64,000 bases of DNA from Diaporthe sp. PMI_573 (taxonomy: Eukaryota > Ascomycota > Sordariomycetes > Diaporthales > Diaporthaceae), in contig JAJTUP010000119.1 in the NCBI GenBank assembly GCA_021399435.1, positions 85,334 to 149,333 of the forward strand, given 5' to 3'. Made by a program: the position numbers and the translations under genes. The notes beneath the pieces are model-generated. The model saw only the letters and a program-made list of their open reading frames with translations. It was not told where the DNA came from and did not search any database. Shown in pieces: positions 10,559 through 21,574 of this stretch (the first letter of the stretch is position 1; each line of letters begins with the position of its first letter).

Positions 10559-10859
10559 CTCGTCTGAGCTCTCCTGCTCGCTGCTTGCCTGTTTCAACAC
10601 GGCCGCGCTGCGTTGCTTGTTGCTCTGCGATGACATCGAAGCTGAGATCATGCCGTCCAATGCGGGTAGCGAGGGTTACAATGGATACCTCCCGCAGGTG
10701 TTGAGGGGGACAGCTCTGCAGATCACTAAAATCTCGGGCGTGGCAGTCCACGATCTGGCTGCTGACAAAGCAGAAGCCAGCCTCTGCAGCTAGGTCCTCC
10801 AATACCATAAGCTCAATGATCATCAAAGCTAGAATTCTGTACGGGTTGACCCCGACCAT
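10559..10859 (-). CDS. Hypothetical ORF, weak
   Basis: From the ATG at 10859 about 100 residues look protein-like (hydrophobic start ILALMIIELMVLEDLA, then mixed polar sequence). Beyond that the frame runs into a basic, Arg-rich tail to 10269 that reads like translated non-coding DNA. No domain recognised. It may be a degraded exon. Confidence 0.22.
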
Positions 10860-11448
10860 CGCACCGTTGAATGCTGGACTTTAGTGCCGTAGAAGCAGTG
10901 TAAAACAGGAACACCATTGCTAGTGAGTATTTCTACACTATGTAGAAAGCATCAAGGTTGTGAACAGAGATGATTTTTTTTCTTTTTTTTCTGTGGTCAT
11001 AGAAAGTTTCATGTTAGGTATGTTTCGTCGCTTAAATAGAGGCCATGTAAAATACACGATGCTGAACCGTCAAGTACCGCTAGAAGCAGTGATGATTCGT
11101 ATTGTGTGCGTATCTTATCCTTCTTCTCTCCTTCCTTCCCGTCAAGGTAAATGCAAGTCATTGCCGCTGCCAATTACTAATTAGAAAATACTTTCAACGT
11201 CCATCTTTCATCTGCCCAAATATCTTCACGAAGTAAGCAGCGCGATATCGTACAAAAACACGTTTCTCAAACATGGCGAGAACTCCTTCCTCCACTGCAA
11301 GGATAGCACCCAAAACCCGCAGCCAAAAGTCGAAACCTGCTGATTCCAAGAACAAGCAGCTGAACACACCGCCGCCCGAGCCTGACACTCGTCAAGCTCC
11401 CGCACGGTTGTGGGAGCAGAGAGTGATTTCATCCCAGTCCATGGCCTT
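10860..11448. other. Gap with short low-complexity frame
   Basis: No clear gene. A plus-strand frame from the ATG at 11273 starts with about 50 Ser/Pro/Lys-rich residues that could be the first exon of something, but no splice partner was found. A T-rich run with one internal C lies near 10975-10991. Confidence 0.3.
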
Positions 11449-11849
11449 CTATGAGTGTGTGCTACCTATCCCATTCTCTAGATCCGTGCTTTGGTTCTGG
11501 TTCTTCTCAAATTCAGTGCTTCCATCCATTTCCACCAACCGCATTTGCGGAATCTTAAAACGGATTATGCGGTCCTTCCCCATCAGGTCGGTCGCTAGTC
11601 GCCGCATCGCGCGTAAAAATGATTTATCGCCAGAGACTTTTGTTGTGTTAGAATTGAATTTGCTTACCACAAGAGAGGAAACGGCTTTGTTGACATACCA
11701 ACCATGATACTTTGGCCTGGGGAGAGGGTGTGGATTTGGGCCCAGCCTTTGATTGATTTATAATTTCCGCCTGTATCTGGCATGCTATTTTGCCACTTCC
11801 AATACTGATCCCCAGGTTCAAACAAATCTTCAGGACCATTTATTGACAT
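11449..11849 (-). pseudogene. Unidentified two-block coding trace
   Basis: Two adjacent minus-strand frames read like protein: 11849 down to about 11664 (PEDLFEPGDQYWKWQ..., Gly/Trp-rich) and about 11645 down to 11449 (SGDKSFLRAMRRLATDLMGK...VEMDGS, ending in a stop). A GTAAGC donor-like site lies between them, but the implied intron would be only about 30 bp, below the usual size here, so a small deletion or frameshift is as likely. No family recognised. It lies next to the ferric-reductase-like gene on the same strand, but nothing shows it belongs to it. Confidence 0.28.
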
Positions 11850-11865
11850 TGGAAAGATAGCATGA

Positions 11866-11933
11866 ACATTTAATAAATTCTACGTATAGTCAGCCATCAA
11901 CATTTAATGAGTTCTACGTATAGTCAGCCGTCA
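11866..11933. repeat. Tandem duplication of 34-bp unit
   Basis: Two adjacent units differ at a few positions. Both contain CATTTAAT, then TTCTACGTATAGTCAGCC. They lie between the coding traces, outside any gene. This may be a small tandem duplication or the remains of a mobile-element footprint. Confidence 0.6.
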
Positions 11934-11992
11934 ACGATAGTTTTGGCGGGTAGGAGTGCCTACGTTGTTTGAATCCAAAGATCTCAGTCTCT

Positions 11993-13344
11993 TCAGCTGG
12001 TCAATAATCCATCCTCTGGCTCACTTTGGGTTACCCACCAAAAAAGAGCAACCTTGCGCGTCAGGTCTCTGAATAGACCAGAACCTTCAGTTTCTTTGAT
12101 TGAATCCTTTGAACCTTTGGCCCTCATATCGTGGACTCTGCGTTCTGCGAGGGTAAGAGCTAGTGGCAACAAATCAACAATACCGAGTCCTCTAGCAATC
12201 AGAACTACCGTCTCGTGCCGCTGGAGATCGAGATCCTGTGTGTATGGGCCACGGAGCAGTATTCGGTCGTAGATCTTGACTGGAAAGTCTTGGGCATAAT
12301 CTTGAGCTACAAAGAGCATAAGCTTATCCGGTTTCTCATCTTCCTCCGGTTTCTCATCTTCCTTTAGGTTGTTCAACTTCGGTACCGCGATGGCGGGATA
12401 GGTTCTGCGGAGATTATAGCGAAGGAAGGTTCCCGGCAAGAAAATAATAAAGTAGTCTCCCGGCATGATATGAAGTGGCCGGTCCGGATCAACCATAAGT
12501 CGAGTTACCTGGTTGTTATCTGACTTTGATTGTATAATGCTGCTAGTGGTGAAGAGTACTGCAATTATTTTGTGAATAAACGATACAAACCAAATACAGG
12601 CGGCGACAATGGCAGTACCACTCGAATACGTTCGCACATCTGGGATTACCACATGCCATAGCAAACCACAAAGGCATGCTACGGCAAGCAAGACATGAAC
12701 TTTTGGCCCACCTGGTATCAAGGGAATACGGAGGAACGGGATAGTGGTGATCACCATCAGTGACAAGCAACCGGTTGACTATTGGCATAAATTTAGCACC
12801 CATGCGTTGTCTGATCGATTGAGTAACTTGCAATATAACCAGAAATCGATTTCTGAGGCGACCCCTGTCCCACTCCGTCTCGGAGGAGGGAAATCATATG
12901 GACTATTGCGTGTCCTGTTGCGATGCACCCAGTCCAGCGGTGGATCATATTGTTTATCGATACAGGCAATTCCAAGTACTCTGTGATGAGGTTGCGTCTA
13001 CCTCCGAGCGATACAAGAACCATATTCAGCAGAGAAAGTAGGCCAGACTTTCGATTAACAGTGTCAATAGTCACCAAGTACGGTATTATGTTAGAAATCA
13101 GTAAAGATACAACGAGAATCGCTTCGCCCCTAGACGCATCTGTCCAAGTCGCAGATGGAAATAGAGGCGGAGTACGAACATGTCGAATGCATGCGAAAAT
13201 AATATAGGTTAATAGCAGTCGATGGAGAATCGAGCAAAGACGGTGGAGGTAAAGAATAAACACTACACTTCCGATTATCAGAAGGTATATAGCAATATCA
13301 TCCAGATAGAGAAGAAGGTCATTTTCAGTGCTTGGATTCATCAT
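11993..13344 (-). pseudogene. Ferric-reductase-like transmembrane protein, broken
   Basis: The N-terminal part (ATG at 13344 down to about 12793) has several hydrophobic segments and HRWTGCIATGHAIVH, the heme-binding His pair spacing of ferric reductase/NADPH-oxidase transmembrane domains. The second part (about 12785-11993) continues with PFLRIPL...KVHVLLAV...LWHV, a MPGDYFIIFLPG segment like the FAD-binding barrel and a VLIARGLGIVDLLPLAL segment like the start of the NAD-binding domain, then stops. The two parts are in different frames; the GT and AG sites I tested do not restore phase, so a frameshift is likely. The C-terminal NAD-binding end is missing. Substrate unknown. Confidence 0.6.
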
Positions 13345-13350
13345 AGGCAA

Positions 13351-13730
13351 GGGGTGTCTCGAAGTAAAAACGTTTGGGAAGATATCAATCAGAGCCTGGT
13401 CAAAAGTAAGATAGAGCTTCTTATAACGTTACTGTCTAGTGTCTTCACGTTTTGTTTCAGGAACAAGAATATGGAAATCAGAAATTGCGAGATTGTTGTG
13501 ACACGTTTCCTTATTTCATGCAGCCGCCGTGTTGGGGCCACCTAGACATACCAAAGTTGTACATTGTACGCCGGGACAGTTCCTTTCACACTTTCTATAA
13601 TAAACCCCGCCGCCTGCTGCTGAGAGACATTTTTACACAAGATTACCAATTTTGTCGGTGCTGGCAGTAACTATGCTCGATAAAGCCACCTGGGTCACCT
13701 GTCTCTCGCCGAAAGCACGCTCCGTGGTTC
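13351..13730. other. Gap
   Basis: No gene recognised. It should contain the 5' flank of the ferric-reductase-like gene. A plus-strand frame (13222-13545) that overlaps the start is a shadow. Confidence 0.4.
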
Positions 13731-13744
13731 TTAGATAAACAACT

Positions 13745-14320
13745 TCAGAATAAGAATTGCCCAATCCTGTTCCACCAGAACCCTCGGTGGCTGTATCTTG
13801 ACTAGCATGATATATTCTGAGTAAGAACGAGTTAATGTAGTAATCAATACAGCTCGCATCGTATTCTCGGTGTCTGTATAGATAGAATTAATTCTGGAGA
13901 AACCTTCGTCGCGGCAGAGTTGCTGCATTTCTCCCCATATTAACTTTCCCCATTCTCCGCTGTATGTTCATCTTCTCCCGTATCAAATGTCTTCCAGTAG
14001 AAGGCTGAGCCGTCTGGTATTTGTACCGAGATATTCACAATCCTGTGGCCGGAAATATTGCCGGAGGCGTCGAATATGATATTGAACCATACGTTTCAAC
14101 ACCTCGTCACGGAGTTGCTGATAGAAGTTGGGGAGAATTCTGGTAATAGTAGCACGGCTAGGAGGCTTCCAGCCGGGCTTGATATGAGTGAAGAAATAAT
14201 GCCAACGGCGGCTGTCGAAGAGGCTGAAGGGCGGGCCGCCAGCAATTACGGCGGCGGCGGCATCATAAGCGAGATTGTTGCTCTCGTCTCGCGAGATATG
14301 CTGAATTCGAAATGTCCACT
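13745..14320 (-). pseudogene. hAT-2 family transposase fragment
   Basis: This relic matches the transposase at 43.1-45.0 kb on the same strand. Shared stretches include SRINSI-TDTENTMR (13731-13928) and the block around the N-terminal helical region (14180-14310, GGRPFSLF-like). Between them it keeps a DUF659-like catalytic segment (IIFDASGNISGHRIVNI...) that the 44-kb copy lacks. Frameshifts occur near 13960 and around 14080. Finger and C-terminal dimerisation domain are absent. Confidence 0.65.
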
Positions 14321-14384
14321 TCTCATTCCTCAGATTACTTCATCTTTACTTTTCACATCTTCCGACCACTTCGTCTCGTAGATC

Positions 14385-14749
14385 AGCCGCCTCTACTATC
14401 ACAGTAAAATCGGCCAACTTCAACGTCCCTCGGAGCAAGTCTCTCTTCGTCGTCCCCTACCTTGCCGGCGGTGACCCCCGCAAGCACAAGAACCTCCGCT
14501 GGCAGAAGACAACTACAGAGTATGAGAATGGCACATACGAGACTATCTCCCAGTATTTCTGGGTGCGGGACCCCTACGAATCCACCTACTACTGGAAAGA
14601 TGACTGTCATGGCTATAACGACGGGTCAAGCGTCTACAGCAGCAGCTCGCGTGGGAGCGCACGCCGCAGCAAGAACAGCGGCCACAAGAGCCGGGTGCTG
14701 CCAGCCACGGTGCCAATGCGGCCGATTCCGCCCCCGATGGGTACGCGGT
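14385..14749 (+). pseudogene. Unidentified gene fragment cut at a hAT-like end
   Basis: An open, protein-like frame reads TITVKSANFNVPRSKSLF..., then YETISQYFWVRDPYEST and a Ser/Arg-rich tail, and runs straight into the inverted-repeat end at 14750. No start codon, signal or known domain is visible and the reading frame ends inside the element. I interpret it as the surviving part of a host gene of unknown function, but it could belong to an older element. Confidence 0.35.
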
Positions 14750-15928
14750 CAGGGCTCCTAATAGTGCAACCAGTGCGTGTGAAAGCCTCAAACTGCTCAT
14801 TTAGTGCGTTTGCCTTGGTCACACTAAACTGCCAGTCCGTTTGACTTAGCTACACTGAACTGCCAGTTTGCCTGAGATATGCAAACTGAACTATTGGTCC
14901 GTCCGTCAAGGTTGAAACTAAACTACAGTGCAAACTGTAGTTTACACTATTAGTCCCAACATAATAGCCTCACTTGCGGCTGGGCACTCCCCGTGCCTCT
15001 CAGGCTGCCTCCTGTGGGCTCCTGTCTTCAATAAGAACGATAGATAGCCTTTTGGGCGGACTGTAATTGACTTAATCTGCGCTTTGGGATGGGACGTAGT
15101 CAGTAACCGAACCACGTCGACGCAGAAACCGGGGGCCACGACTGGTACGACACACACCACCCGACCGGACACAACAACCCGCCACCCCACCCCAGACCAC
15201 GACGGAACCGATACGAAACAGAAGCTCTGAGCAAGCCAGTGGTTATAATCTCACTAGTTTGACTGTGATTCTCAAAGAGATTAGCGTGATTGGCATCTCA
15301 ACGGCTTCGCTCAGGACGATGCAATCCCAGCCCAACCTACCCTACAGGTATTGGATAGAAGTTACCTGGTACCCCGCCTATCTGTAATGGCAGGGTTGGT
15401 ATCTCTTAACTCGTCGGCTTAAGGTTCGCCACTGAGATAACACACACTCTTCATCGTCTCTCAGGCAGTACATGCTTCTTGCAATCAGCCAGATAGCCCA
15501 TTCCAAAGCTACAAAATTAGGATACTGTTGAACATGTAAGTTTTAGGACGGATGGCTTCAGTTGCGACAAACACGGTACACTGGCTGTATTTGTTGACAC
15601 TCCTTTAGCGCCATCTTTGAAACCCCGCGGCGCGCGCTCTCGACGCATTGGACCGCGTACGTCCTGGCTGGGTACTCCGCAGTGGGCCACAAACTTGGAA
15701 GGGCTTGGGCGCACTAATAGTGCCACTGTTAGTCTGCGGCCCTCGCACTGAACTACTGGTCAGTCTGGTCGAGTTACACTGGACTATCAGTGTGGTCCGA
15801 GAGGCCTACACTGAACCATCAGTGTAGTCCGAGAGACGTCGCACTGAACCAATAGTGCATGGACTATTAGTCTGGACTACAGTGTGCACTAATAGTGCTC
15901 TTAATGGTCCGCACTATTAGGAGCCCTG
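14750..15928. mobile_element. Non-autonomous hAT-like element
   Basis: The ends are perfect 18-bp inverted repeats (CAGGGCTCCTAATAGTGC at 14750 and its reverse complement ending at 15928), and CAGGG fits the YARNG start of hAT ends. Inside both ends are many subterminal motifs of the type CACTGAAC-TA-TGG and CACTATTAG in both orientations, typical of transposase-binding arrays. There is no transposase frame in the 1.18 kb, so it would have to be mobilised in trans. The 8-bp flanks (TACGCGGT and ACCTCCGC) are not a target duplication, so the copy may be chimeric or have suffered adjacent rearrangement. Confidence 0.6.
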
Positions 15929-18318
15929 ACCTCCGCCGCCGTCGGACATCAGCTCGTCCTCATCGTCGTCTGAGGCGATCGCGTACGTCTTCTTGGCCTT
16001 GGCAGCCGCCGCTCGGCCTGGACGAGCACGTGGTGGTGGCGGCGGGGAATCGTCTTTCATGGGACGTCACCATCCCCATCCTCGTCGTCGTCACTGAATG
16101 CGAAGGAGTTCTTCTTCGACTTGCTTGCAGCAGTGGAAGATTTGTTCTTCGCCGCGTAGGCCTTGGCGGCTGGAGACAGCTGTACAGGCTTCGCAGGCTT
16201 GTCTTCCTTGGTTTTGTTCTTGCTTCCAGCCGGACGCCCACGCACCTTCTTCGCCGGGGCGGACACGACGTTCAGAGGAGCCTTGGCAGGTTTCGCCTTT
16301 GCTGATGAGGCTTTGGCTATGGTCGTGGTAGGAAGGGCCTCATTTTCCGACATGTCATCGATGTCAGATGACCTCGTCGGCTTGTGAGGCGACGACCTGG
16401 CGAGAAGCTCGTAGTTCGTGTCATCTGGCTCGTCAAAGTCGAAGTTGCGCGATTGTTTTGTCTTCAGCTTGGTGGGGATGCCAGCGTTTCCATGCTCGGA
16501 TCGTGACATGGCAAACAGACTAAGCCTGCCGTTGTTCGATGCCGCGGCTGGCTCTCCGATCCCGCGAACCATGGCACCGACGTCTCCGAGCATATCATCA
16601 CCGTTTTCACCCTCGGACTCGTCGTCATCATCGCTGAAGACCCAGGTCTTCTTAGCCTTTGATGCAGCAGCGCGCTTCGAGCGGCTGTTTGCGGGCGCGG
16701 CAACCTCCTCAACTTCGGGTTCGTCGTCATCGACGACAGACTCGACAGGAGAGGGTTTTGACACGGCAGCACGCTTGGAGCGGCTATTTGCTGGTGCACT
16801 GACCTCTTCAATCTCGGGCTCTTCCACCGGCTCTTCCTCCGGCTCTTCCTCCCCGGACTCGTCGTCCTCGACGACAGATACGATTGGAGATGGCTTCTTG
16901 ACCGGCGCGGATTTGCCCGTGTTCAGCGTAGCAAAGTCCTCATCAGAAAAGTCTGAATCTGACCCATCGTTGGCGTAAGACTTGGCCTTGGCTGCTGCTG
17001 CGCGCTTGGAGCGGTTGATGGCCGGCGCAGAGACTTCCTCGATCTCTGAATCTTCATCCTTGACATCGTCAGGCGAGGGCACCTTCTTTGCAGGTGCGGC
17101 CTTCGGCTTGCTCTTGCTCAATGCCGCGAAATCATCATCAGAGAAGTCAGACGCGGCTCCGTCATTGCCATACGACTTTGGTTTCGGCTTTGTCCCGCTG
17201 AACTTCTCAGCAAAGGCAGCGCCCTGCTTCTTCGGCTCCACGGGCCTCTTCACGACAGTCATTTCTTTCTTCATCGTCTTTGCTGCCTTGGCGGTCTTGC
17301 CAGGGTCATAGTCGTCATCGTCACGCTTGGCCCGCTTCCCACCGCGGCCGCCTCCAGCCCCAATTTTCTTAGAGCGGCGGCGACCCATATTGCGGATGTT
17401 CTTCGCAATCTCCGCATCCAGAACCTGCTGGTGTTCCCACTCCTCGAGGAACTCGTCGAGATCCCTCGACCAGAGGTCCTTCTCAGAGAGCCCTTCCAAG
17501 TCGTCGTGCTCCTTCTTCTTCGCGGCGATTTGCTTTCTCAGCCGCTCCAGGCGCTCAGCGGTCAAGGAGTAGATGGGCATCTATACAACGTCAGTGCACT
17601 AGTCTCCCGTAGAGCATAGGGTTTCACGCACAGAAAGGAGATAGTCGTAATCTCCCGCGCCGGGTTCATTGGACGTGAGGTCCTCGTTATCCTCATCATC
17701 ATCCTGATCCATCTCCTCGTCCGTGTTTCGAGCTTTCTTCACGCTCTCACCCCGGGGGAAGGCCTCGTACTTGCGGTCACGAAGTTCTTCCACCAGGACG
17801 GCCTTCTTCTTCCTGGAGACGACCAACTTGCCCTCAATGATCTCCTCAACGAATCGGGCCATGTTCTTCAACTTGCGATAGTCCGCGTGGAAAACCTTGA
17901 GCCAGTATTCCTACAAAGGGCCACGTCAGCTTTCCATTGTGTGTCATGGCAGCGGAGGGGGAGCCGGGATACGACAAACCTTTCGCTTTTTGTACATTTG
18001 AAGGCGGTACTGGTAGAACTCCTCCAGGATGTCCTCAACCTTCTCATACTTCCGGATCTGTCCCCGGACATCGAAAGCAACGAGGTTGGTGGTTCCAAGA
18101 CTCTTGTTCAGCTTGAATCGTTCGAGTATACCCTCCTTACGAGTCTTCTCGATCTGCGTCTCGTCCATTTCGATCTCGAAATGCACGTTTTGGTGGTCAT
18201 TGTACTCCTTGTAATCCTTGATCCACGAAGGAGCCTTTTCTCCCTTGATGATCTGCTCGAGCTTGGCCTTGAAGTCATCGGTCCACATGCGGATGGGGAG
18301 TTCGGTGATAGTGACGAC
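15929..18318 (-). pseudogene. TOP2: DNA topoisomerase II, 3' third only
   Basis: Three minus-strand exons (18318-17980, 17910-17632, 17580 onward) with 69- and 51-bp introns encode the end of topoisomerase II. Visible are ITELPIRMW, KGEKAPSWIKDY, LGTTNLVAFD and the YDYLLS-MPIYSLT junction restored by splicing, then a long acidic/Lys-Ala C-terminal tail with repeated FSDDDF and APANSRSKRAA motifs. The ATPase domain, TOPRIM and most of the breakage-reunion domain with the catalytic Tyr are absent. The tail frame stops at 16057; the next frame continues MKDDSPPPPPRARPG to the element end, implying a one-base loss in a C-run. Both borders coincide with hAT-type inverted-repeat ends. The introns exclude a retrocopy. 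Confidence 0.88.
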
Positions 18319-21300
18319 CAAGGCTCCGATCAACTTCACATTTTCCACATGTGTATTACACATGTTGATCAACATCTTGTCAACATACACATCACATCGA
18401 AAATGGGAATGTTGATACACATCAACATCACTTCACACCCCTTTATCTCCGTGTACACGATGTTGATCATGTTGATATGGCCCGTGCTAGTACTAGGTGG
18501 GGCATTACCCAGGGGCGGCAGAACCCCTCCCTCCCGGAAAACCCCTGTCCAGTACCTAATTTGGGGTGTTTACCTACCGAAATTCTCCACCCAACCGCGT
18601 TTTTGGAAGGACAAACGCGTCCAACATGTCCGGAGCAGACCCCCTACCCTTGGTGGAGTCGACACCTGAGACTGCATATGAAAACCGACTCTTTACCCAT
18701 TTTAAAGGCTATACCTTGTCTGAGCGCACCAAAGAAACACGATCATGGATTTGGCGCTTTGGTTACGATATCCAGAACGTGACCGAACGTCGATGGGTGT
18801 GCCGACCTTGTATCAAGCAGAATCGCCCCAAGCCGACTTCCATCACGTCCGTCGGTATTCAAAATGCCATGGAACACGTTTATCTGATTCACCACATCTG
18901 CGCGCCAGTGGGAGAGAAGACCAAGTCGGCGGCAGAGCGGAAGGCAGAGTTGATGGCAGAGAGGGATGGGCGCGGTGGGAGACACAAGTCGATTAGCCAA
19001 CACTTCGGCCTGGACGCAGCCAAACCCCGTGAGCAAGCTATTGCCAATTCCTTCATCAAAGGATTTGACCGAGACCACTTCCAGCAGCTGGTTGTTCAGT
19101 GGGTTGTCAATACTAATAGGCCCTTCACTGATGCCGAGGACCCGGAGTTACGCGCCGTCTTCGAATACTTGAATCCATCCGTTGCGTTACGCAAGGCCCA
19201 TGTAACTGGAGATTCCATTCGAAATAAGATCATTGCCGAGTACTACAAACACCGAGATACCATTATTGGAGTTCTGCGTCATTGCCCGGGCCTGGTGCAT
19301 CTCTCTTTTGATGGCTGGACTGCTCGAAATCGACAGAGTCTGTGTGGAATTGCGTGTTTCTTCAGAGATGAGCAGAATCGTCCCTTGAAAATTGTCCTCG
19401 GTCTACCTGAGATATCGAAACGGCATACAGGCGAGAACATTGCGGCAGAAGTATCCACAGTCATCGATCTCTTTGGCATTCGAGACAAAGTAGGGTACAC
19501 AACCCTCGACAACGCTGCCAATAACGATACAGCAATGGACACGCTCGGTGGACTCCTCGGGTTTGATGGCAAGCGCCGACGCGTGCGCTGCTTTGGCCAT
19601 ACCCTCAATCTTGCTGCTAAAGCCCTTCTTTTCGGCAAGTGTGCGGATGCTCTCGAGCTGGATGACCCATTCAGTGGTGCCGGTGTCGTATCTGATGCCG
19701 AATGGGCAACGTGGCTGAAGAAAGGGCCAGTTGGTGTGTCAGTTGCCCTGAATCTTGGGTTCCTTCGCTAAGATGTTTTAGGCAAGCTGCATAATATTGT
19801 TCATGATATTTATCGTGCGCAGCGCTTATCCTATCTACTTCGAGACATCCAAGCCGATGATATCAAAAAGGCATCAAGTGCCAAGTTACGAGCTAGAAAG
19901 CCACTCCAAGTCATTCGAGACAACGACACGCGCTGGCTCTCGCAGCTCTACATGATCCGTCGAGCGCTCAAACTTCGACGACACCTCGAGCTCACTGTTC
20001 TCAAATTCAAGCAGGAGTGGGAGGATGAGAACAGGGGCAAACGCACCAAGCAAGTCAGGAAGGGTGTTAAGGTACCTCACATCATCAGAGATGAATCACA
20101 GCTGTCTCAAAATGACTGGGATGTGCTCCAGCGGCTCGAGGAGATCTTAACAGAGTTTGAAACGGTGGTGAAAACTCTGGAGGGTGATGGCCAAGTCCGA
20201 AAGCGTAAGCATGGATTTGTTGGCTCTTATGGCAACATACGGGATGTCCTCTTAGGGTTTGAGAGGCTTATGGCCAAGCTTGAAAAGTTCAAGGCCGAAG
20301 CTGAGGGCTTCCCTGATCCGGAGCAATTCAGGATTGGTATCAACTTAGCATGGCAGAAGATGGACGAGTACTACCATAGTAAGTTTATCTTTCTTTCTGG
20401 CTATATGGCCAGAGCTGACCACATAAGAACTCGACGAAACCCCTGTCTACTACACGGCTATGGCGCTGCATCCTTCATATGGCTGGGCATGGTTTGAGCA
20501 GCAATGGGACCAGACCCCGGCGTGGATTTCAACGGCGAAGATCATGGTGAAGACAGTTTGGCGGAGAGACTATTCGCATGTCGCTGTGCCTGATGATTGT
20601 GATGACGAGGAAGGGCCTGCTCCGAAAAGGCGCAAGTTTTTCGACCCGTTCGACCATAACGACCGTCGAAAGCAGCCCCAGCAGCAGACTCGGCGAATTT
20701 CCGGCGACGAATATGAGTCTTGGTGTGCTAACGACAGTGAGCATATCGAGACCCGAGATCCTGTTGCATATTGGCACGAGAGGCGGCGCAAATATCCCCG
20801 CCTGTCTCGGATGGCTCTTGATTTTCTCACCGTTCAGGCCATGTCGGCAGAGTGTGAGAGGCTATTCTCGGCATCAGGCAGAATGGTCTCGCCACATAGG
20901 ACACTTCTCGATGCACAAATCGTCAGCATGTGTCAAGTACTTCGATCATGGTATCGTGCCGGCCTGGTCCAACACATCGACCCCTTACTGCTGTCGATTC
21001 ACGAGGAGGAGGAACTGGTGACTCTGCAGAGTTGTGGTGACGACGAGACTATGAAGACGAAGGCCACAGCATGGTTAAGCGGTCCCACAGCCGTGGAGAG
21101 TGACGAAGAGGCTGAGGAGTTCGCTACAGGGGGGTTTGGAGATGTCGCTATGGGGTTTACAATTGATGAAACGGAAATTGAGGATGGGGATTAGGCGACG
21201 ACCGGGGTGATGTCAACGAAATCAACATTGTACATATACACATCACACTACAGGCATGTTGATCAACATCACGCGAGGTTTAGACGTCATGTCAACATCA

Positions 21301-21349
21301 ACTCAATGCACGTGCTATGTGATGTTGTGTGGCATTGATCGGAACCTTG
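18319..21349 (+). mobile_element. hAT-1, apparently complete hAT element
   Basis: Terminal inverted repeats of 15 bp with one mismatch (CAAGGCTCCGATCAA at 18319; CAAGGTTCCGATCAA inverted, ending 21349) fit the hAT YARNG rule. Subterminal regions at both ends carry many GTTGAT/ATCAAC motifs including CATGTTGATCAACAT palindromes. Inside is one transposase gene without disabling mutations. The 8-bp flanks (GTGACGAC left, CAGCGGAT right) do not match, and TOP2 sequence abuts only the left end, so the element is not in a clean insertion site. A related end is found at 55189. Confidence 0.75.
18626..21194 (+). CDS. hAT-1 transposase, three exons, 823 aa
   Basis: Exons 18626-19733, 19782-20378 and 20428-21194 total 2472 nt, exactly in frame. 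The introns of 48 and 49 bp have consensus ends, and the first removes what would otherwise be a stop at 19769. Domains in order: BED-like finger around residues 40-95 (RRWVCRPCIK...); RNase-H-like core with Asp in LSFDGW (about 228) and LDNAANND (about 296), then CFGHTLNLAAK (about 322); C-terminal hAT dimerisation region with AMSAECERLFS (about 706) and an acidic tail. The start at MSG is chosen because the diverged copy at 54.8 kb aligns from there. All expected blocks are present, so it may encode active enzyme. Confidence 0.85.
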
Positions 21350-21381
21350 CAGCGGATTCTGCGGCGTTTGTGAGGGTATTC

Positions 21382-21408
21382 AGCCTATACTATAATTTAG
21401 TATAGGCT
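21382..21408. repeat. Perfect 11-bp hairpin
   Basis: Arms AGCCTATACTA (21382-21392) and TAGTATAGGCT (21398-21408) enclose a 5-base loop. It lies between the right end of hAT-1 and the next hAT relic. It could be a remnant of inverted termini; no terminator role can be shown. Confidence 0.5.
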
Positions 21409-21417
21409 ACAGCAGTA

Positions 21418-21560
21418 TTAGCGGCCAAAAGTTAAACTTACACCAGATTCCGCCCCCAAAACCTTTGATAGCTCCTCCAAACAGGTGTCGTTTGATGTAG
21501 CATTATCGCCTGTATAATAGCCGAGGTTTTGAGCAGTAATATTGAACTTCCGTAGCGTAC
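21418..21560 (-). pseudogene. hAT transposase core scrap
   Basis: About 45 minus-strand codons read LGYYTGDNATSNDTCLEEL, the second catalytic Asp region of a hAT transposase (compare LDNAANNDT in hAT-1). The frame continues upstream only into the repeat-rich region of another element. The family differs from hAT-1 at most positions. It is a small relic that was probably split by the neighbouring insertion. Confidence 0.6.
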
Positions 21561-21574
21561 CGGCAGTGATCGGA

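Noticed and set aside
16418..16978. Ser-rich plus-strand ORFs opposite TOP2 (also 15895-16305, 17887-18669)
   Set aside because: They are antisense shadows of the acidic/Lys-rich TOP2 tail, which is supported by family motifs and introns.
18566..19771. hAT-1 as a pseudogene stopping at 19771
   Set aside because: The stop lies inside a 48-bp GT-AG intron whose removal joins GPVG to KLHN, the junction seen uninterrupted in hAT-3.
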